From Nitrospira sp. (lineage in GTDB: Bacteria; Nitrospirota; Nitrospiria; Nitrospirales; Nitrospiraceae): a stretch of 64,000 nt of DNA. The translations under genes and the position numbers were made by a program. Positions 53,639 through 62,790 of this stretch are shown here, piece by piece. The stretch spans positions 1-64,000 of the forward strand of contig BQWY01000001.1 of assembly GCA_036984305.1 (NCBI GenBank). Direction: 5' to 3'. A model generated the notes under the pieces. That model was given only the letters and a program-made list of their open reading frames with translations. It was not told the DNA's origin and did no database searches. Position 1 is the stretch's first letter. Each line of letters starts with the position of its first letter.

Positions 53639-55525
53639 GTGACACAGACTGTTCATACACCGGCGCCGATCGCGCTGGTGAACATGCCGTTCAGCTCGTC
53701 GAAGTATCCATCGATCCAGCTCGGCACGCTCTCGGCCCTGCTCAAATCACGCGGCATCGGCGTGGACTGCCATCATTTGAACGTGCGGTTCGCGCATAAG
53801 ATCGGTCCGCCCCTGTACGAGCGGATCTGCGAAAAACGTGCGCTCTTCGGTGAATGGCTTTTCTCTTACCTGCTGTTTCGGGACAACCCCAAGCGCGTCG
53901 AATATCCGCGCGTCTTCAAACCGGTCTTTGAACAGCTTGCACAGGAAAGCGGGCAGCCAATGGGCTATTTTGAAGCCATGGCAACGAGGACCGCGCCGGA
54001 GTTCCTGACCTGGGCGATGGCCGCGATCGACTGGGGCCAGTACAAAATGGTGGGCTTCACCTCGACGTTCGATCAAAACGTCGCCAGTTTGACGATGGCC
54101 AAGCTCATCAAGGACCTCTACCCGGAGGTCCGGATCGTGTTCGGCGGAGCGAACTATGACGGCGAGATGGGCCTCGAATACTTCCGCGCGTTCTCGTTCA
54201 TCGACCATGTGGTGGTGGGCGAAGGGGAGCATGTGGTGCTCGCGCTAGTTGATCGAATCCTTGCCGGAGCCACCGACGGGTTCCCTGCGGGCGTGACGTA
54301 TCGGACGGCGAATGCCTTGAACAACGGCATCGGCTTCGAACCGAACCGGGCACTCTTCACAGAATTTGCCGAGACCGGCCCGCCCGATTATGACGATTAT
54401 TACCACCTGCTGGCGGAACTCGGGACGTCTGGACCGTCGGGTTTGGATCGCGTGCTGCTCTACGAGGGCTCGCGGGGATGCTGGTGGGGGGAAAAGCATC
54501 ACTGTACGTTCTGCGGATTGAACGCGCAGAGCATGAAATTTCGGGCGAAATCGCCGGAACAGGTGACGCGCGAGATCGGGCATCTGGCCAGCCGCTACGA
54601 CACGACGCGTTTTCGACTGGTCGACAACATCATCGAAATGAAATACGTCGATCAGTTGTTCGGCAAGTTCGCCGAGTCGCGTTGCGATCTCGACGTGTTC
54701 ATTGAAACCAAAAGCAATCTGCACAAACAGCAAATTCGTACGCTGGCCGCGGGTGGAGTGAAATGCATGCAACCCGGCCTGGAGAGCCTGAGCGTGAGCC
54801 AGCTTCGAGCGATGGACAAGGGCGTGACGCCGCTTCAGAACATCCAATGCTTGAAGTGGAGTTACTATTACAAGGTGCTGGTATCCTGGAACATTCTTCT
54901 GGGGTTTCCCGGCGAAACTAACGAAGACTATCGACGGCAGATCGATCTGATTCCCACGCTTTTTCACTTGCAGCCGCCGGAGGGGGCGGGCAAATTTTGG
55001 CTCGAACGATTCAGTCCCTATTTTACGAGGCCGGAGCAATACGGCCTCCGCATCACCGGACCTGGAATGGCCTACCAGTACGTCTATGATGCGCGTCACG
55101 TCGATCTGCACAAGATCGCCTACGACTTCGAATATGAACTCGACAATTGGCCGGTCGACCCGCATCTGTTCCAGGAGTTGGTGTCGATGATCGACGAATG
55201 GAAACAGCGATACGCCTCCGAGGATCGGCCCTTTTTGTATTTCTCCAAAGCTCCGACCTACGTGACGGTGTACGATGGGCGGATCGCGCAGCGTCCGACG
55301 AGATACCGCTTCGACGGACCGGCGGCGTACGCGATCGAAGCGTGCAACGAGCAGCCCCGTTCAGCGGAGCACATCAAGGCAGGTTGGCAGACGGCGCACC
55401 CGAACGAACCGCTCGATGCGGGCGCAGTCGCAGCCGTACTCGCAGACCTCACGACCAAGCGAATCTTGTACGAAGAGCGCGGGAAGCATTTCACGGTCGC
55501 CATTCCCGAACACGCCTATTATTGA
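53639..55525 (+). CDS. RiPP-maturation-type B12-binding radical SAM protein
   Basis: A 628-residue enzyme of the 'ribosomal peptide maturation radical SAM protein 1' type. Residues 10-210 form a cobalamin-binding-like domain (IALVNMPFSSSKYPSIQLG, VGFTSTFDQN, VFGGANYDGEMG). The radical SAM cluster motif is unusual, C281-x7-C289-x2-C292 in SRGCWWGEKHHCTFCGLN, which is diagnostic of this family. The C-terminal 75 residues (YRFDGPAAYAIEACNEQPRS onward) resemble a PqqD/RRE-like peptide-recognition module. Expected chemistry is methylation or another radical modification of a peptide. GTG 53639 has GGGTAGGA upstream. No precursor peptide is evident nearby. Confidence 0.85.
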   Translation: MTQTVHTPAPIALVNMPFSSSKYPSIQLGTLSALLKSRGIGVDCHHLNVRFAHKIGPPLYERICEKRALFGEWLFSYLLFRDNPKRVEYPRVFKPVFEQLAQESGQPMGYFEAMATRTAPEFLTWAMAAIDWGQYKMVGFTSTFDQNVASLTMAKLIKDLYPEVRIVFGGANYDGEMGLEYFRAFSFIDHVVVGEGEHVVLALVDRILAGATDGFPAGVTYRTANALNNGIGFEPNRALFTEFAETGPPDYDDYYHLLAELGTSGPSGLDRVLLYEGSRGCWWGEKHHCTFCGLNAQSMKFRAKSPEQVTREIGHLASRYDTTRFRLVDNIIEMKYVDQLFGKFAESRCDLDVFIETKSNLHKQQIRTLAAGGVKCMQPGLESLSVSQLRAMDKGVTPLQNIQCLKWSYYYKVLVSWNILLGFPGETNEDYRRQIDLIPTLFHLQPPEGAGKFWLERFSPYFTRPEQYGLRITGPGMAYQYVYDARHVDLHKIAYDFEYELDNWPVDPHLFQELVSMIDEWKQRYASEDRPFLYFSKAPTYVTVYDGRIAQRPTRYRFDGPAAYAIEACNEQPRSAEHIKAGWQTAHPNEPLDAGAVAAVLADLTTKRILYEERGKHFTVAIPEHAYY

Positions 55526-55823
55526 TCCGCCTGTGCTAGACAGTGCTGGAGATACATTCCCGCGTTATACGTGCATTTGGAGCAGTTCCCATCTTCCGAC
55601 GAAGATGGCCTAGACACTTCCTTACCCCTCGGCTACACTCCGGGCGTTGGCCCATTATTCATGGCGTTACGTGACGAACCGGCGAGACGCTAAGCGGGTC
55701 GAGCACGCGGAGCCCCGAGAGGCGAGGCTACGGGTCGTAGCAGCGTATCGGCGGTTGCAGTAGTAAGGGTCATGAATGATGTGGGCTAGAGGGGTAGCCA
55801 CTCCCCGGTCTCCCGTTTCGATC

Positions 55824-56582
55824 ATGAAAGTCCTGACTGCACTGGGCAGGTGGGGCCTGACGCTTCTCGTTGCGCTGTGCCTTCTTCTGCCTGACCGATT
55901 GTTGGCCCTCGCGCCCGAGGACTACCAAGATCGCGGCAACCGTTCCGAGGGCATCAAACCGAAGCTGGTCAGCGGCTACGATATCGAACTCCTCTCGGTC
56001 ATGGCCGATTTTCGCGAGGCCGTGACCTCCCTGCCCAAGACCCTGCGGGTTCGGTTCTTCCTGAAGGATCCGGTGCCCGTCCATCTCACGATCAGGGAGC
56101 AGCGCTACGAACACTATTACTGGCTGGATCATGTGCTTCCGTCTCCGCCGTGGCAGACGGGATTCAACGAGTTTAGTTGGCCGACCGGCGATGTGCTGCA
56201 GCGCATCGATGTCGCCTTCCCGGTCGAGAACTTGGGGGTCGTGGTCCGGCTCAACAGCGCTCGACCGTCGGTCGTCGAATCCGTGGCACCGGCTATTCTC
56301 TACCACTCCACGCCTCCGCCCACCGTGTTGGCGTACCTGTTCACGATGAAGCCCGGCCAAGATGCGCGCATCAAGTGTGAGGTCTATCGGGAGGGAACGG
56401 ACAAGCCGGTCTGGACCACGCACGTCAGCATGGCGGTTGGAGATCAACCGATGTCGGTCCGATGGGATGCCAAGTCGGCTCCTGCAGGAGCGTACCGGAT
56501 GCTGGTGACGGGGTATTTCCTGGACAACAACCAGCGGTTCGCCCAGACCATTCGGTTTTACCATCAACCGGAAGTGAAGTAG
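55824..56582 (+). CDS. Secreted protein of unknown function, first in TIR/protease cluster
   Basis: A 252-residue protein beginning MKVLTALGRWGLTLLVALCLLLPDRLLA, a long signal peptide (given here as its features). The mature part is beta-rich with YDIELLSVMADFREAV, VHLTIREQRYEHYYW and a closing VSMAVGDQPMSVRWD and YRMLVTGYFLDNNQRFAQTI, in the style of an immunoglobulin-like or carbohydrate-binding beta sandwich. No family is recognised. ATG 55824 was chosen for the signal peptide; the frame opens at 55776. It is 38 bp upstream of the TIR gene. Confidence 0.7.
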   Translation: MKVLTALGRWGLTLLVALCLLLPDRLLALAPEDYQDRGNRSEGIKPKLVSGYDIELLSVMADFREAVTSLPKTLRVRFFLKDPVPVHLTIREQRYEHYYWLDHVLPSPPWQTGFNEFSWPTGDVLQRIDVAFPVENLGVVVRLNSARPSVVESVAPAILYHSTPPPTVLAYLFTMKPGQDARIKCEVYREGTDKPVWTTHVSMAVGDQPMSVRWDAKSAPAGAYRMLVTGYFLDNNQRFAQTIRFYHQPEVK

Positions 56583-56620
56583 TCGCACCAGCGAATGGTT
56601 GCTGCACGACTGAAACAATC

Positions 56621-58216
56621 GTGAGCCAGATCTTTATCAGCTATGCCAACGAAGACCGGAACTGGGTCGAGTCGTTCGCTCGGACTTTGGAGAAGCAAGG
56701 CTGGTCGGTCTGGTGGGATCGACACACTCCCACCGGCCAAGTTTACGACAAGGTCATTTGGGACGCCCTCCAGGCGGCAACGTGTGTGGTTGTCGTGTGG
56801 TCCGGTCATTCGATCGATAGTGAATGGGTCAAAGAGGAAGCGAGTGACGCCAAGAAGCGGAACATTCTCCTGCCGGTACGCATTGACGAAGCCCGCCCCC
56901 CGTTTGGCTTCAGCCGCAGGCAGACGCAGTCTCTAGTCGGTTGGCAAGACGGTCTCCCCCACCGAGGCTACGATCAGCTCCTGACCGACATCGCCTCTAT
57001 GCTTCAAGCGCCTGTACCGCTTCCCTCCACTGTGCACGATACGCCAACGCCGGTTCTCTCCCCGTCCGGCAGCGCCACGCTCGCTCGTATCCATGGCTAC
57101 CTCTGGCTGATTGTGCCGACACTGCTCCTGTTGGTGGCGGTGGTCACGCTGATGGCCTGGCGCGTGCCGACGCATGTGCAGCTCGATCTAACGGTGAACC
57201 GCCTTGAGTTCACGGTAGGACGGATCGACGGGGGGTCCATGAGTCTCTTGGGACCGATCGAGTACCAAACCCTGACGATCAGGGAGTTTTCGCGTATTCA
57301 GACCAACCCCAAAATACTTGAGATTGCCGACCCCCGCTTGTATGACTTCGACAGGGATACTTACCCTGCCTCGGCGTGGCACCAGGTGGCCACGGCTGGC
57401 CGGGGAGTGGAATTCGTGGCCGGAGAGGCATCGCGACATCCGAGTATGACGCTCCGAGGGGAATCGACTTCACGTGATACGTCGACCACACCCGCAGGCC
57501 GACTCGATTCGCTCGCGATTGAGGACGGGGCGCGAGTGACACTTGAGCGGGCACGCGGTTCTGGAGGGTCGCTATCTCTGGACATCGGAGCCGAACGACC
57601 GAGGGCCCTTCTGACGCCCGCCCCCATGAGTCGGTTCGCGACGCGGCACACGACGCTCGAAGGGTCGACGCTTCCGGGATTTGCTCAGCCGGATGGTCAG
57701 ACGTATCGCTTGGTCGTACAACCAAGTCAGCCTATAGTTGAAGTGGATGGCGGCGCTCACGCGCTCGCATTGACCGTACGACCGATATCGAATGGCGATC
57801 ATTTCAAGGTGAATCAGGCGATCCCTATTACGGCGATCGACTTCTCTCAGCAGAGTTCGACCGGTAGTCGCATGACCAGCCTCGCCGATGGTGTCGAAGC
57901 GGTGCTCCGGTATCCACAGATTCCTGACTTGCCGGGCGTCAAATTTGCTGCCCCGGACTTCCTTGGTCTCGAGGAATTAGAGCGTTTTGTCATCAAGGCG
58001 TTGGAATGGTCCCCGACCGGTGACGGCATCCGTTTGACATTGGATGGGGTGGCCGGGCACGTGGCGACACGATCAGGCGACTTCCAACGGGACCATCGCC
58101 TTACACAATTCGAGACGTTACGGCACAACCCGAGCTTAATGACGGTGTTGGCCATCCTTGGCTGGATCGTGCCGACTCTCATTGGCGCGAGGAAGCTGTA
58201 TAAGGAACTACGGTGA
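56621..58216 (+). CDS. Membrane protein with N-terminal TIR domain
   Basis: A 531-residue protein. Residues 1-130 are a TIR domain: VSQIFISYANEDRNWVESFA, GWSVWWDRHTPTGQ (BB loop), VVVVWSGHSIDSEWVKEEAS and NILLPVRID. The glutamates at 72-73 sit where TIR NADases have their catalytic residue. A transmembrane helix (about 161-180) and a second near 510-527 flank an approximately 330-residue extracytoplasmic region, Thr/Ser/Gly-rich and beta-like, of unknown type. The GTG start at 56621 lies behind a weak ribosome site. Its stop overlaps the next start (GTGA), so TIR and protease-FGE are coupled. Confidence 0.85.
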   Translation: MSQIFISYANEDRNWVESFARTLEKQGWSVWWDRHTPTGQVYDKVIWDALQAATCVVVVWSGHSIDSEWVKEEASDAKKRNILLPVRIDEARPPFGFSRRQTQSLVGWQDGLPHRGYDQLLTDIASMLQAPVPLPSTVHDTPTPVLSPSGSATLARIHGYLWLIVPTLLLLVAVVTLMAWRVPTHVQLDLTVNRLEFTVGRIDGGSMSLLGPIEYQTLTIREFSRIQTNPKILEIADPRLYDFDRDTYPASAWHQVATAGRGVEFVAGEASRHPSMTLRGESTSRDTSTTPAGRLDSLAIEDGARVTLERARGSGGSLSLDIGAERPRALLTPAPMSRFATRHTTLEGSTLPGFAQPDGQTYRLVVQPSQPIVEVDGGAHALALTVRPISNGDHFKVNQAIPITAIDFSQQSSTGSRMTSLADGVEAVLRYPQIPDLPGVKFAAPDFLGLEELERFVIKALEWSPTGDGIRLTLDGVAGHVATRSGDFQRDHRLTQFETLRHNPSLMTVLAILGWIVPTLIGARKLYKELR

Positions 58217-59526
58217 GAGCAAACTTCGGACAGAAGTACTCGAAGAAGGTCATTACAAGGGCTGTTGCCCTTTTGGTCTTGCTGGCTTGTCTGGAAGAAA
58301 GAGACCGTTGCCTGGCTATCGTTGGGACACCGGATCTTGAGCACATGAAGTCCGGTGTGGTTAGGATCACGTCCAAGGCTGAAGGTCAGCAACCCAGGGT
58401 CGGCACGGGCTTTGTCGTGCGTGTGGATGGCGAGGCAGCCTATATCGTCACGGCCGCGCACGTGGTCGAAGGTGATTCAAGACCGCGAGTGACTTTTTAC
58501 TCGGAGCCGCAGCAGGTGTATACCGCTCAGGTTATCGGAATCGAATCGGATCGCGGTAAGGGGGTAGCGGTTATCCGTGCATCGCCCCCCCTTCCCCGCG
58601 GCGTGGTGGCCTTATCCCTCTCTTCGGGCGTCACGGTGTCGGGTGGCGAAGAGGTGTCTTTTATTGGATTCCCCCGCACACTACCGCCATGGACGGTTTC
58701 GATTGGGAGTTTGAGTGGGTGGAAGGGACCGGATCTCGCGTTTCAAGCCTTGGTTGAAGAAGGCCATTCTGGCGGACCTCTCATATGGAATGGAGAGGTC
58801 ATCGGCGTGGTCAATGAGACTCGCGAGCGGTTCGGCTATGCGGTGCCCGCCTCTATTCTCGTCGTTGCGTTGACTGGGTGGCGGATCGAGCCGAAACCGA
58901 CTGAGAGCATGACGCCACGGGCACGGGTCGGTCCAGACGGAGTGTCGATGGTTCGAGTCGATGCCGGTCGAATTCCGACGAAGCTCGTTGAGGTGTACGG
59001 CGGAGGGCGCGTAGAGGAAATTCCAGGCTCCGCACGATTTGTGTCCGTGCCGCAAGTTTTCTACATTGATGATCGACTCGTGACCAAGGCACGATTTCTG
59101 GAGTTTTTCGAAGCAACCACGGGGGGGCTCTTGCCCGCGACAGCGACCCAGGATAGCAGCGTCTTGCTCAATCCAGAGGAGCCCGTGGAAGATGTCACAT
59201 GGCACGACGCCATGGCCTATTGCCAATGGGCTCGCAAGCGCCTTCCAACGGAAGATGAGTGGGAGAAGGCGGCTCATGATACAAAGGGCCGGATTCTGCA
59301 CGATCGGGTTTCTGAGTGGACAGCGACTCCATACCAGGAGCCACCGCTAACAGGGGACTCTCGACCTGGGTCCACCCGTAAGGTCGTTCGGGGAACTCTT
59401 CGCGCCTTCAAGATCCAGCATGTCGAGGGAGCTGTCGACTATCAAGTGCGGATGTTCGGCGAGGCCTACCAAGGAGAATCGGGTATTGGCTTTCGCTGTG
59501 CGAAAGATGCACCGGGTTCCCAGTAA
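58213..59526 (+). CDS. Trypsin-like (S1C) protease fused to FGE-fold domain
   Basis: A 437-residue protein with an N-terminal hydrophobic segment (about 13-27). Residues 40-230 are a trypsin-like domain: GVVRITSKAEGQQPRVGTGF, histidine at 83 in VTAAHVVEG, and serine at 186 in EEGHSGGPL. The aspartate expected near residue 115 is absent: the position reads RGKGVAV where its paralogue has RDNGLAA. Residues about 245-432 form an FGE fold with MVRVDAGRIP, FYIDDRLVTKARFLEFF, AYCQWARKRLPTEDEWEKAA and a closing IGFRCAKD, without the two catalytic cysteines. Its start overlaps the TIR gene by 4 bp. Confidence 0.88.
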   Translation: MRANFGQKYSKKVITRAVALLVLLACLEERDRCLAIVGTPDLEHMKSGVVRITSKAEGQQPRVGTGFVVRVDGEAAYIVTAAHVVEGDSRPRVTFYSEPQQVYTAQVIGIESDRGKGVAVIRASPPLPRGVVALSLSSGVTVSGGEEVSFIGFPRTLPPWTVSIGSLSGWKGPDLAFQALVEEGHSGGPLIWNGEVIGVVNETRERFGYAVPASILVVALTGWRIEPKPTESMTPRARVGPDGVSMVRVDAGRIPTKLVEVYGGGRVEEIPGSARFVSVPQVFYIDDRLVTKARFLEFFEATTGGLLPATATQDSSVLLNPEEPVEDVTWHDAMAYCQWARKRLPTEDEWEKAAHDTKGRILHDRVSEWTATPYQEPPLTGDSRPGSTRKVVRGTLRAFKIQHVEGAVDYQVRMFGEAYQGESGIGFRCAKDAPGSQ

Positions 59527-59554
59527 GGACCTCGCGTGCACAAGGGGGAAGTAG

Positions 59555-60622
59555 ATGAGGATGAGGCGCCATACCATGCTGGGGATTGGGGTAGCCATGC
59601 TTGCCATGTGGATGTTCCCCGCCCTTCTACGGGCCGACACCTTCGAGGATCTCAAGAAGGGCGTGGTGAAAATCACCGCCAAGGCAGAAGGGCAGCAGCC
59701 CAAGGTCGGTACGGGGTTCATCGTGTCCGCCGAGGAAGGGGCGGCCTATATCGTGACGGCTGCACATGTGATCGGTGGTGACCCCCAGCCCGAGGTCGAG
59801 TTCTTTACCAAGGCCCATCAAACGTTCAAGGCGAAGGTCATCGCCAGCGAAGGGGGCCGCGACAACGGGCTGGCCGCGCTGCTCGTGCAGATGAAAATGC
59901 CTCAGGGCACCGTTGCCTTGGGTTTAGACAAAACGACGCAGTTGTCGGGGGGTGAGACGGTCTCGTCAATCGGGTTCCCGCGGCGTCGTGAAGCATGGGC
60001 GGTCACCACTGGATCGATTAGCGGGATCAAAAACCGGCAGATCACCGTGCAAGCCCCGATCGAGGAAGGCAACTCGGGCGGGCCGTTGTTGCTGAACGGT
60101 CGTGTCGTGGGGGTCATCACGCAAAGCACCGGCTCGTTCGGTCAGGCGGAGCCGACCCTGGCCCTGCAATTGCTGCTGCATTCCTGGCGAGTACCGGTTA
60201 CAGAAGAGCGCAGTTCTCACGTCCGTACCAGCGAAACTGCCGAAGACCGGGAGCTTCATAATATAGAAGACGAACTAGCCGGTCGAGAGAAGAGGGGCAC
60301 ACCACGCGTGGCGTCAAAGGCCGCAATCAATGTGACGGGGACTTGGATGGTGCCTGGTGAGCCGGGGTTCCAGTATGTCTTCAAGCAACATGGCCGGCAG
60401 GTCACAATGACGCAAACGTTCACCAATCCCGCTTTGGGATCGGAACCTCGGGTCTATGCCGAAGGCGAGATCGACGGGCGGCACCTCGAGATGGTGTATA
60501 TCAACGCATCCGGCATGGGTTCGATTGAATTGGACGTCCAGGATGATCGTACGACAATGCAAGGGGTATTCAATCTGGGGTTGGTGCCGCTCAACATCAA
60601 GCTGGTGAAGCAATCGGAGTGA
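59555..60622 (+). CDS. Trypsin-like (S1C) protease, secreted
   Basis: A 355-residue paralogue of the preceding protease domain with a signal or anchor (about residues 8-27). The triad is complete: His71 in VTAAHVIGG, Asp103 in GGRDNGLAAL and Ser174 in EEGNSGGPL. The front part is strongly similar to its neighbour (DTFEDLKKGVVKITAKAEGQ against DLEHMKSGVVRITSKAEGQ), so the pair arose by tandem duplication. Residues about 260-355 form a beta-rich domain replacing the FGE part. ATG 59555 follows AGTAGATG without a strong site. It is the last gene of the unit. Confidence 0.88.
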   Translation: MRMRRHTMLGIGVAMLAMWMFPALLRADTFEDLKKGVVKITAKAEGQQPKVGTGFIVSAEEGAAYIVTAAHVIGGDPQPEVEFFTKAHQTFKAKVIASEGGRDNGLAALLVQMKMPQGTVALGLDKTTQLSGGETVSSIGFPRRREAWAVTTGSISGIKNRQITVQAPIEEGNSGGPLLLNGRVVGVITQSTGSFGQAEPTLALQLLLHSWRVPVTEERSSHVRTSETAEDRELHNIEDELAGREKRGTPRVASKAAINVTGTWMVPGEPGFQYVFKQHGRQVTMTQTFTNPALGSEPRVYAEGEIDGRHLEMVYINASGMGSIELDVQDDRTTMQGVFNLGLVPLNIKLVKQSE

Positions 60623-60694
60623 GACCGATCGACCCCTGGCGCTGGACCTCCCGAGCGCTGCCGTCGAGGCTGAGCCTGGACCCGCTCTATGTTC

Positions 60695-61027
60695 TTACAT
60701 CGAGAGCTTTTCGGTCACGTTCCGCATCTGCACGCCGTGGACGAGTGAAGCCCCCCCTCGGATGGCACATGCGACGTGCACGGCCTCCGTCATCTCCTCC
60801 GTATTGGAGCCCTTCTCCAAACAGGCCTGTGTGTAGGCATCGATGCAGTAGGGGCACTGCACGGCATGGGCGACGCCAAGCGCTATAAGGGCCTTTTCGC
60901 GCTCCGTCAGCGCGCCTTCGGCGAAGACTGCGCTGTAATAGCTCATGAATTTGTCCCAAAGTTCCTTGTTCCCCTTGCCCATATCGCTGAAATGACCCAG
61001 ATCTTTGGGGTGATAGTAGGTGTCCAT
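60695..61027 (-). CDS. AhpD/CMD family protein, arsenosugar-associated peroxidase-like
   Basis: A 110-residue carboxymuconolactone decarboxylase-family protein. Features: MDTYYHPKDLGHFSDMGKGN at the start, EREKALIALGVAHAVQCPYC and the CxxC-containing CPYCIDAYTQACLEKG, the proton-relay site of AhpD-like peroxidases. The sequence style matches proteins listed with arsenosugar biosynthesis operons. No ArsM-type gene is nearby. ATG 61027 was preferred over the GTG at 61039, four codons upstream. Confidence 0.88.
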   Translation of the reverse strand: MDTYYHPKDLGHFSDMGKGNKELWDKFMSYYSAVFAEGALTEREKALIALGVAHAVQCPYCIDAYTQACLEKGSNTEEMTEAVHVACAIRGGASLVHGVQMRNVTEKLSM

Positions 61028-61126
61028 GGAAGCTCTCACAGATGGTTAAGGTTGTGGCGGAGGTTGAGGATTCACGCAATCCAGCGAACAGGATTCTTCC
61101 CCGTGTCTTCAACCGTGGCCGGTCCG

Positions 61127-61393
61127 CTAGGCGTTGCCGGGAGCGTCGGGTTCGACTTCTGACAGGATGCGCTTGAACCGGCCGCCGACGAGGGTCGTGA
61201 CCTTCCCCATTAGATCGACGACTTCCTTCCATTCCTCGGGACGAAGGTCATGCTTGAGCTGAGGGTGGATAGCCCACTCGGCGGAGACGGCCTGTCCGGT
61301 ACGACTGACCAGCACGCGCAACAACTCCACCTCTTTGACGGTAACCTGTTCGTGGTTGGATGGCTCGGATTGATTGGGTGTATGGGACGCCAT
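61127..61393 (-). CDS. Hypothetical protein, 88 residues
   Basis: A hydrophilic protein with predicted alpha-helical content: KEVELLRVLVSRTGQAVSA, HDLRPEEWKEVVDLMGKVTTL. No cysteine, no signal peptide and no known family. A good ribosome site (GGAGAGG) precedes ATG 61393, so I take it as a real gene. It lies between suhB and the AhpD-like gene on the same strand and may belong to one operon with them. Confidence 0.65.
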   Translation of the reverse strand: MASHTPNQSEPSNHEQVTVKEVELLRVLVSRTGQAVSAEWAIHPQLKHDLRPEEWKEVVDLMGKVTTLVGGRFKRILSEVEPDAPGNA

Positions 61394-61460
61394 GAGTGCC
61401 TCTCCATCGAGATGAAGGCGGTATCATAGCTCATCCCGTCCGCCGCTGTACACGAAGGAT

Positions 61461-62294
61461 TCAACTGGGGTGCCCGGGAGAACCGGCGGAGGACTCCGCG
61501 AGCACCTGCAGCATGGCCTCATGCAGATGCCCGTTGCTGGCGACCAGATCACGGCCGTAAATGGTGTGCGGGCCTCCATTGAAATGCGTGACGCGCCCGC
61601 CGGCCTCGCGGAGGACGACTCCGCCGGCCGCGGAGTCCCAAGGGCTGAGTTTGACCTCCCAATATCCATCGAGGCGGCCCATGGCAACGTAACAGAGGTC
61701 CAGGGCTGCCGAGCCGGTCCGCCGGACACCTTGTGCCCGAAGCGAAAACCGGCAAAAGTGATCGAGGTTGTTATTGGGCGTTTCCCGAATGTCATAGGCA
61801 AAGCCGGTGACGAGGAGCGCGTCGTCGAGTGAGGCAATGGACGAGACAGCAATGGGTAATCCATTGAGGTAGGCCCCGCGCCCAATCGTCGCGGTAAAGA
61901 GCTCGTCGCGGGTTGGATCCAGGACTACCCCCAATACACAGAACCCATTGTGCTCCAGCGCGATAGAGATCGAGTACAACGGAAAGCCGTGGGCATAGTT
62001 GGTCGTGCCATCCAACGGATCGATGACCCATTGAAATGACGACTCTCCCCGTGCCTCCCGCCCGCCTTCTTCCGCAAGCACGTGATGGTCGGGGAATGTG
62101 CTCAAAATGTGGTCGATGATGATCCGCTCGGCCTCGTGGTCGGCATCCGTGACGAGGTTGACGACCGATGTCTTCTGTTCGATGCGAAATCCTTCATGGG
62201 CTTTGGCCAGTAGTGCCGCGCCAGCTAGCCGCGCGGCCGACACGGCGGTTTCCATGTGCGGTGAGTAAGGGTCCATTTCCGAAGCGTCGCTCAT
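61461..62294 (-). CDS. suhB: Inositol-1-monophosphatase family protein
   Basis: A 277-residue Mg-dependent phosphatase. Metal and phosphate motifs: VTDADHEAE, LAEEGGREARGE, WVIDPLDGTTNYAHGFPLYS and SPWDSAAGGVVLREAGGRVT. Likely substrates are inositol monophosphate or related sugar phosphates; in E. coli SuhB also acts in rRNA transcription. ATG 62294 has AGGTG upstream. The ~500 bp upstream (62295-62790) hold a plus-strand promoter candidate. Confidence 0.93.
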   Translation of the reverse strand: MSDASEMDPYSPHMETAVSAARLAGAALLAKAHEGFRIEQKTSVVNLVTDADHEAERIIIDHILSTFPDHHVLAEEGGREARGESSFQWVIDPLDGTTNYAHGFPLYSISIALEHNGFCVLGVVLDPTRDELFTATIGRGAYLNGLPIAVSSIASLDDALLVTGFAYDIRETPNNNLDHFCRFSLRAQGVRRTGSAALDLCYVAMGRLDGYWEVKLSPWDSAAGGVVLREAGGRVTHFNGGPHTIYGRDLVASNGHLHEAMLQVLAESSAGSPGHPS

Positions 62295-62413
62295 GCTGCA
62301 CCTGTCGCCGAGAAGGAGTGAGGTCCGATGGTCGTCTCTTGGAGCGCGGGATGTATCCGCGTCGCGAGACCACCCGAAGAACGAGTTGCGCGCATCGTGT
62401 CAATACTTTTTTG

Positions 62414-62442
62414 TTGATTACCTTGCTGAGTGTTGCTATAAG
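62414..62442 (+). promoter_or_regulatory. Sigma70-type promoter of the short transcript
   Basis: TTGATT at 62414-62419 and TATAAG at 62437-62442 are exactly 17 bp apart. Transcription from about 62449 would run to the strong terminator at 62848-62890, giving an RNA of about 440 nt containing the 12-codon ORF near its 3' end. It lies in the otherwise empty 62295-62790 interval. Confidence 0.6.
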
Positions 62443-62790
62443 ACACGTGACCTTTGAGTGAGACCCTATTAGTGGAAGAACTCAAAGTATACCTTTCAAC
62501 CTGCGAACGTCTTCACGAAATCCTACACAAGCGCTTTGCGAACTTCGAGTGTGATCGGCACGGCAGTCGTTCAATCGAACGACGGCGTGTTTGGACACAC
62601 AATGATGTCGTTTCACGTCGGCGACTCTCCTTGGTCGGATATGCGATGCGAAAGATGGTGACGGTGGGACCTTGTCATAGCGGGGAGCGCCGCGCCGGCC
62701 TTGAGTTGTAGCCGCACGATGCAGCCGGGCATAGCTGCGCGTGGGATCCGTTTCGGACAGACATCCGGTGTGTGAAGGGAGGTGAGTACG

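Noticed and set aside
62454-62711. 85-residue plus-strand frame with TTG start
   Set aside because: Start falls within a few bases of the predicted transcription start with no ribosome site; the C-terminal half is not protein-like.
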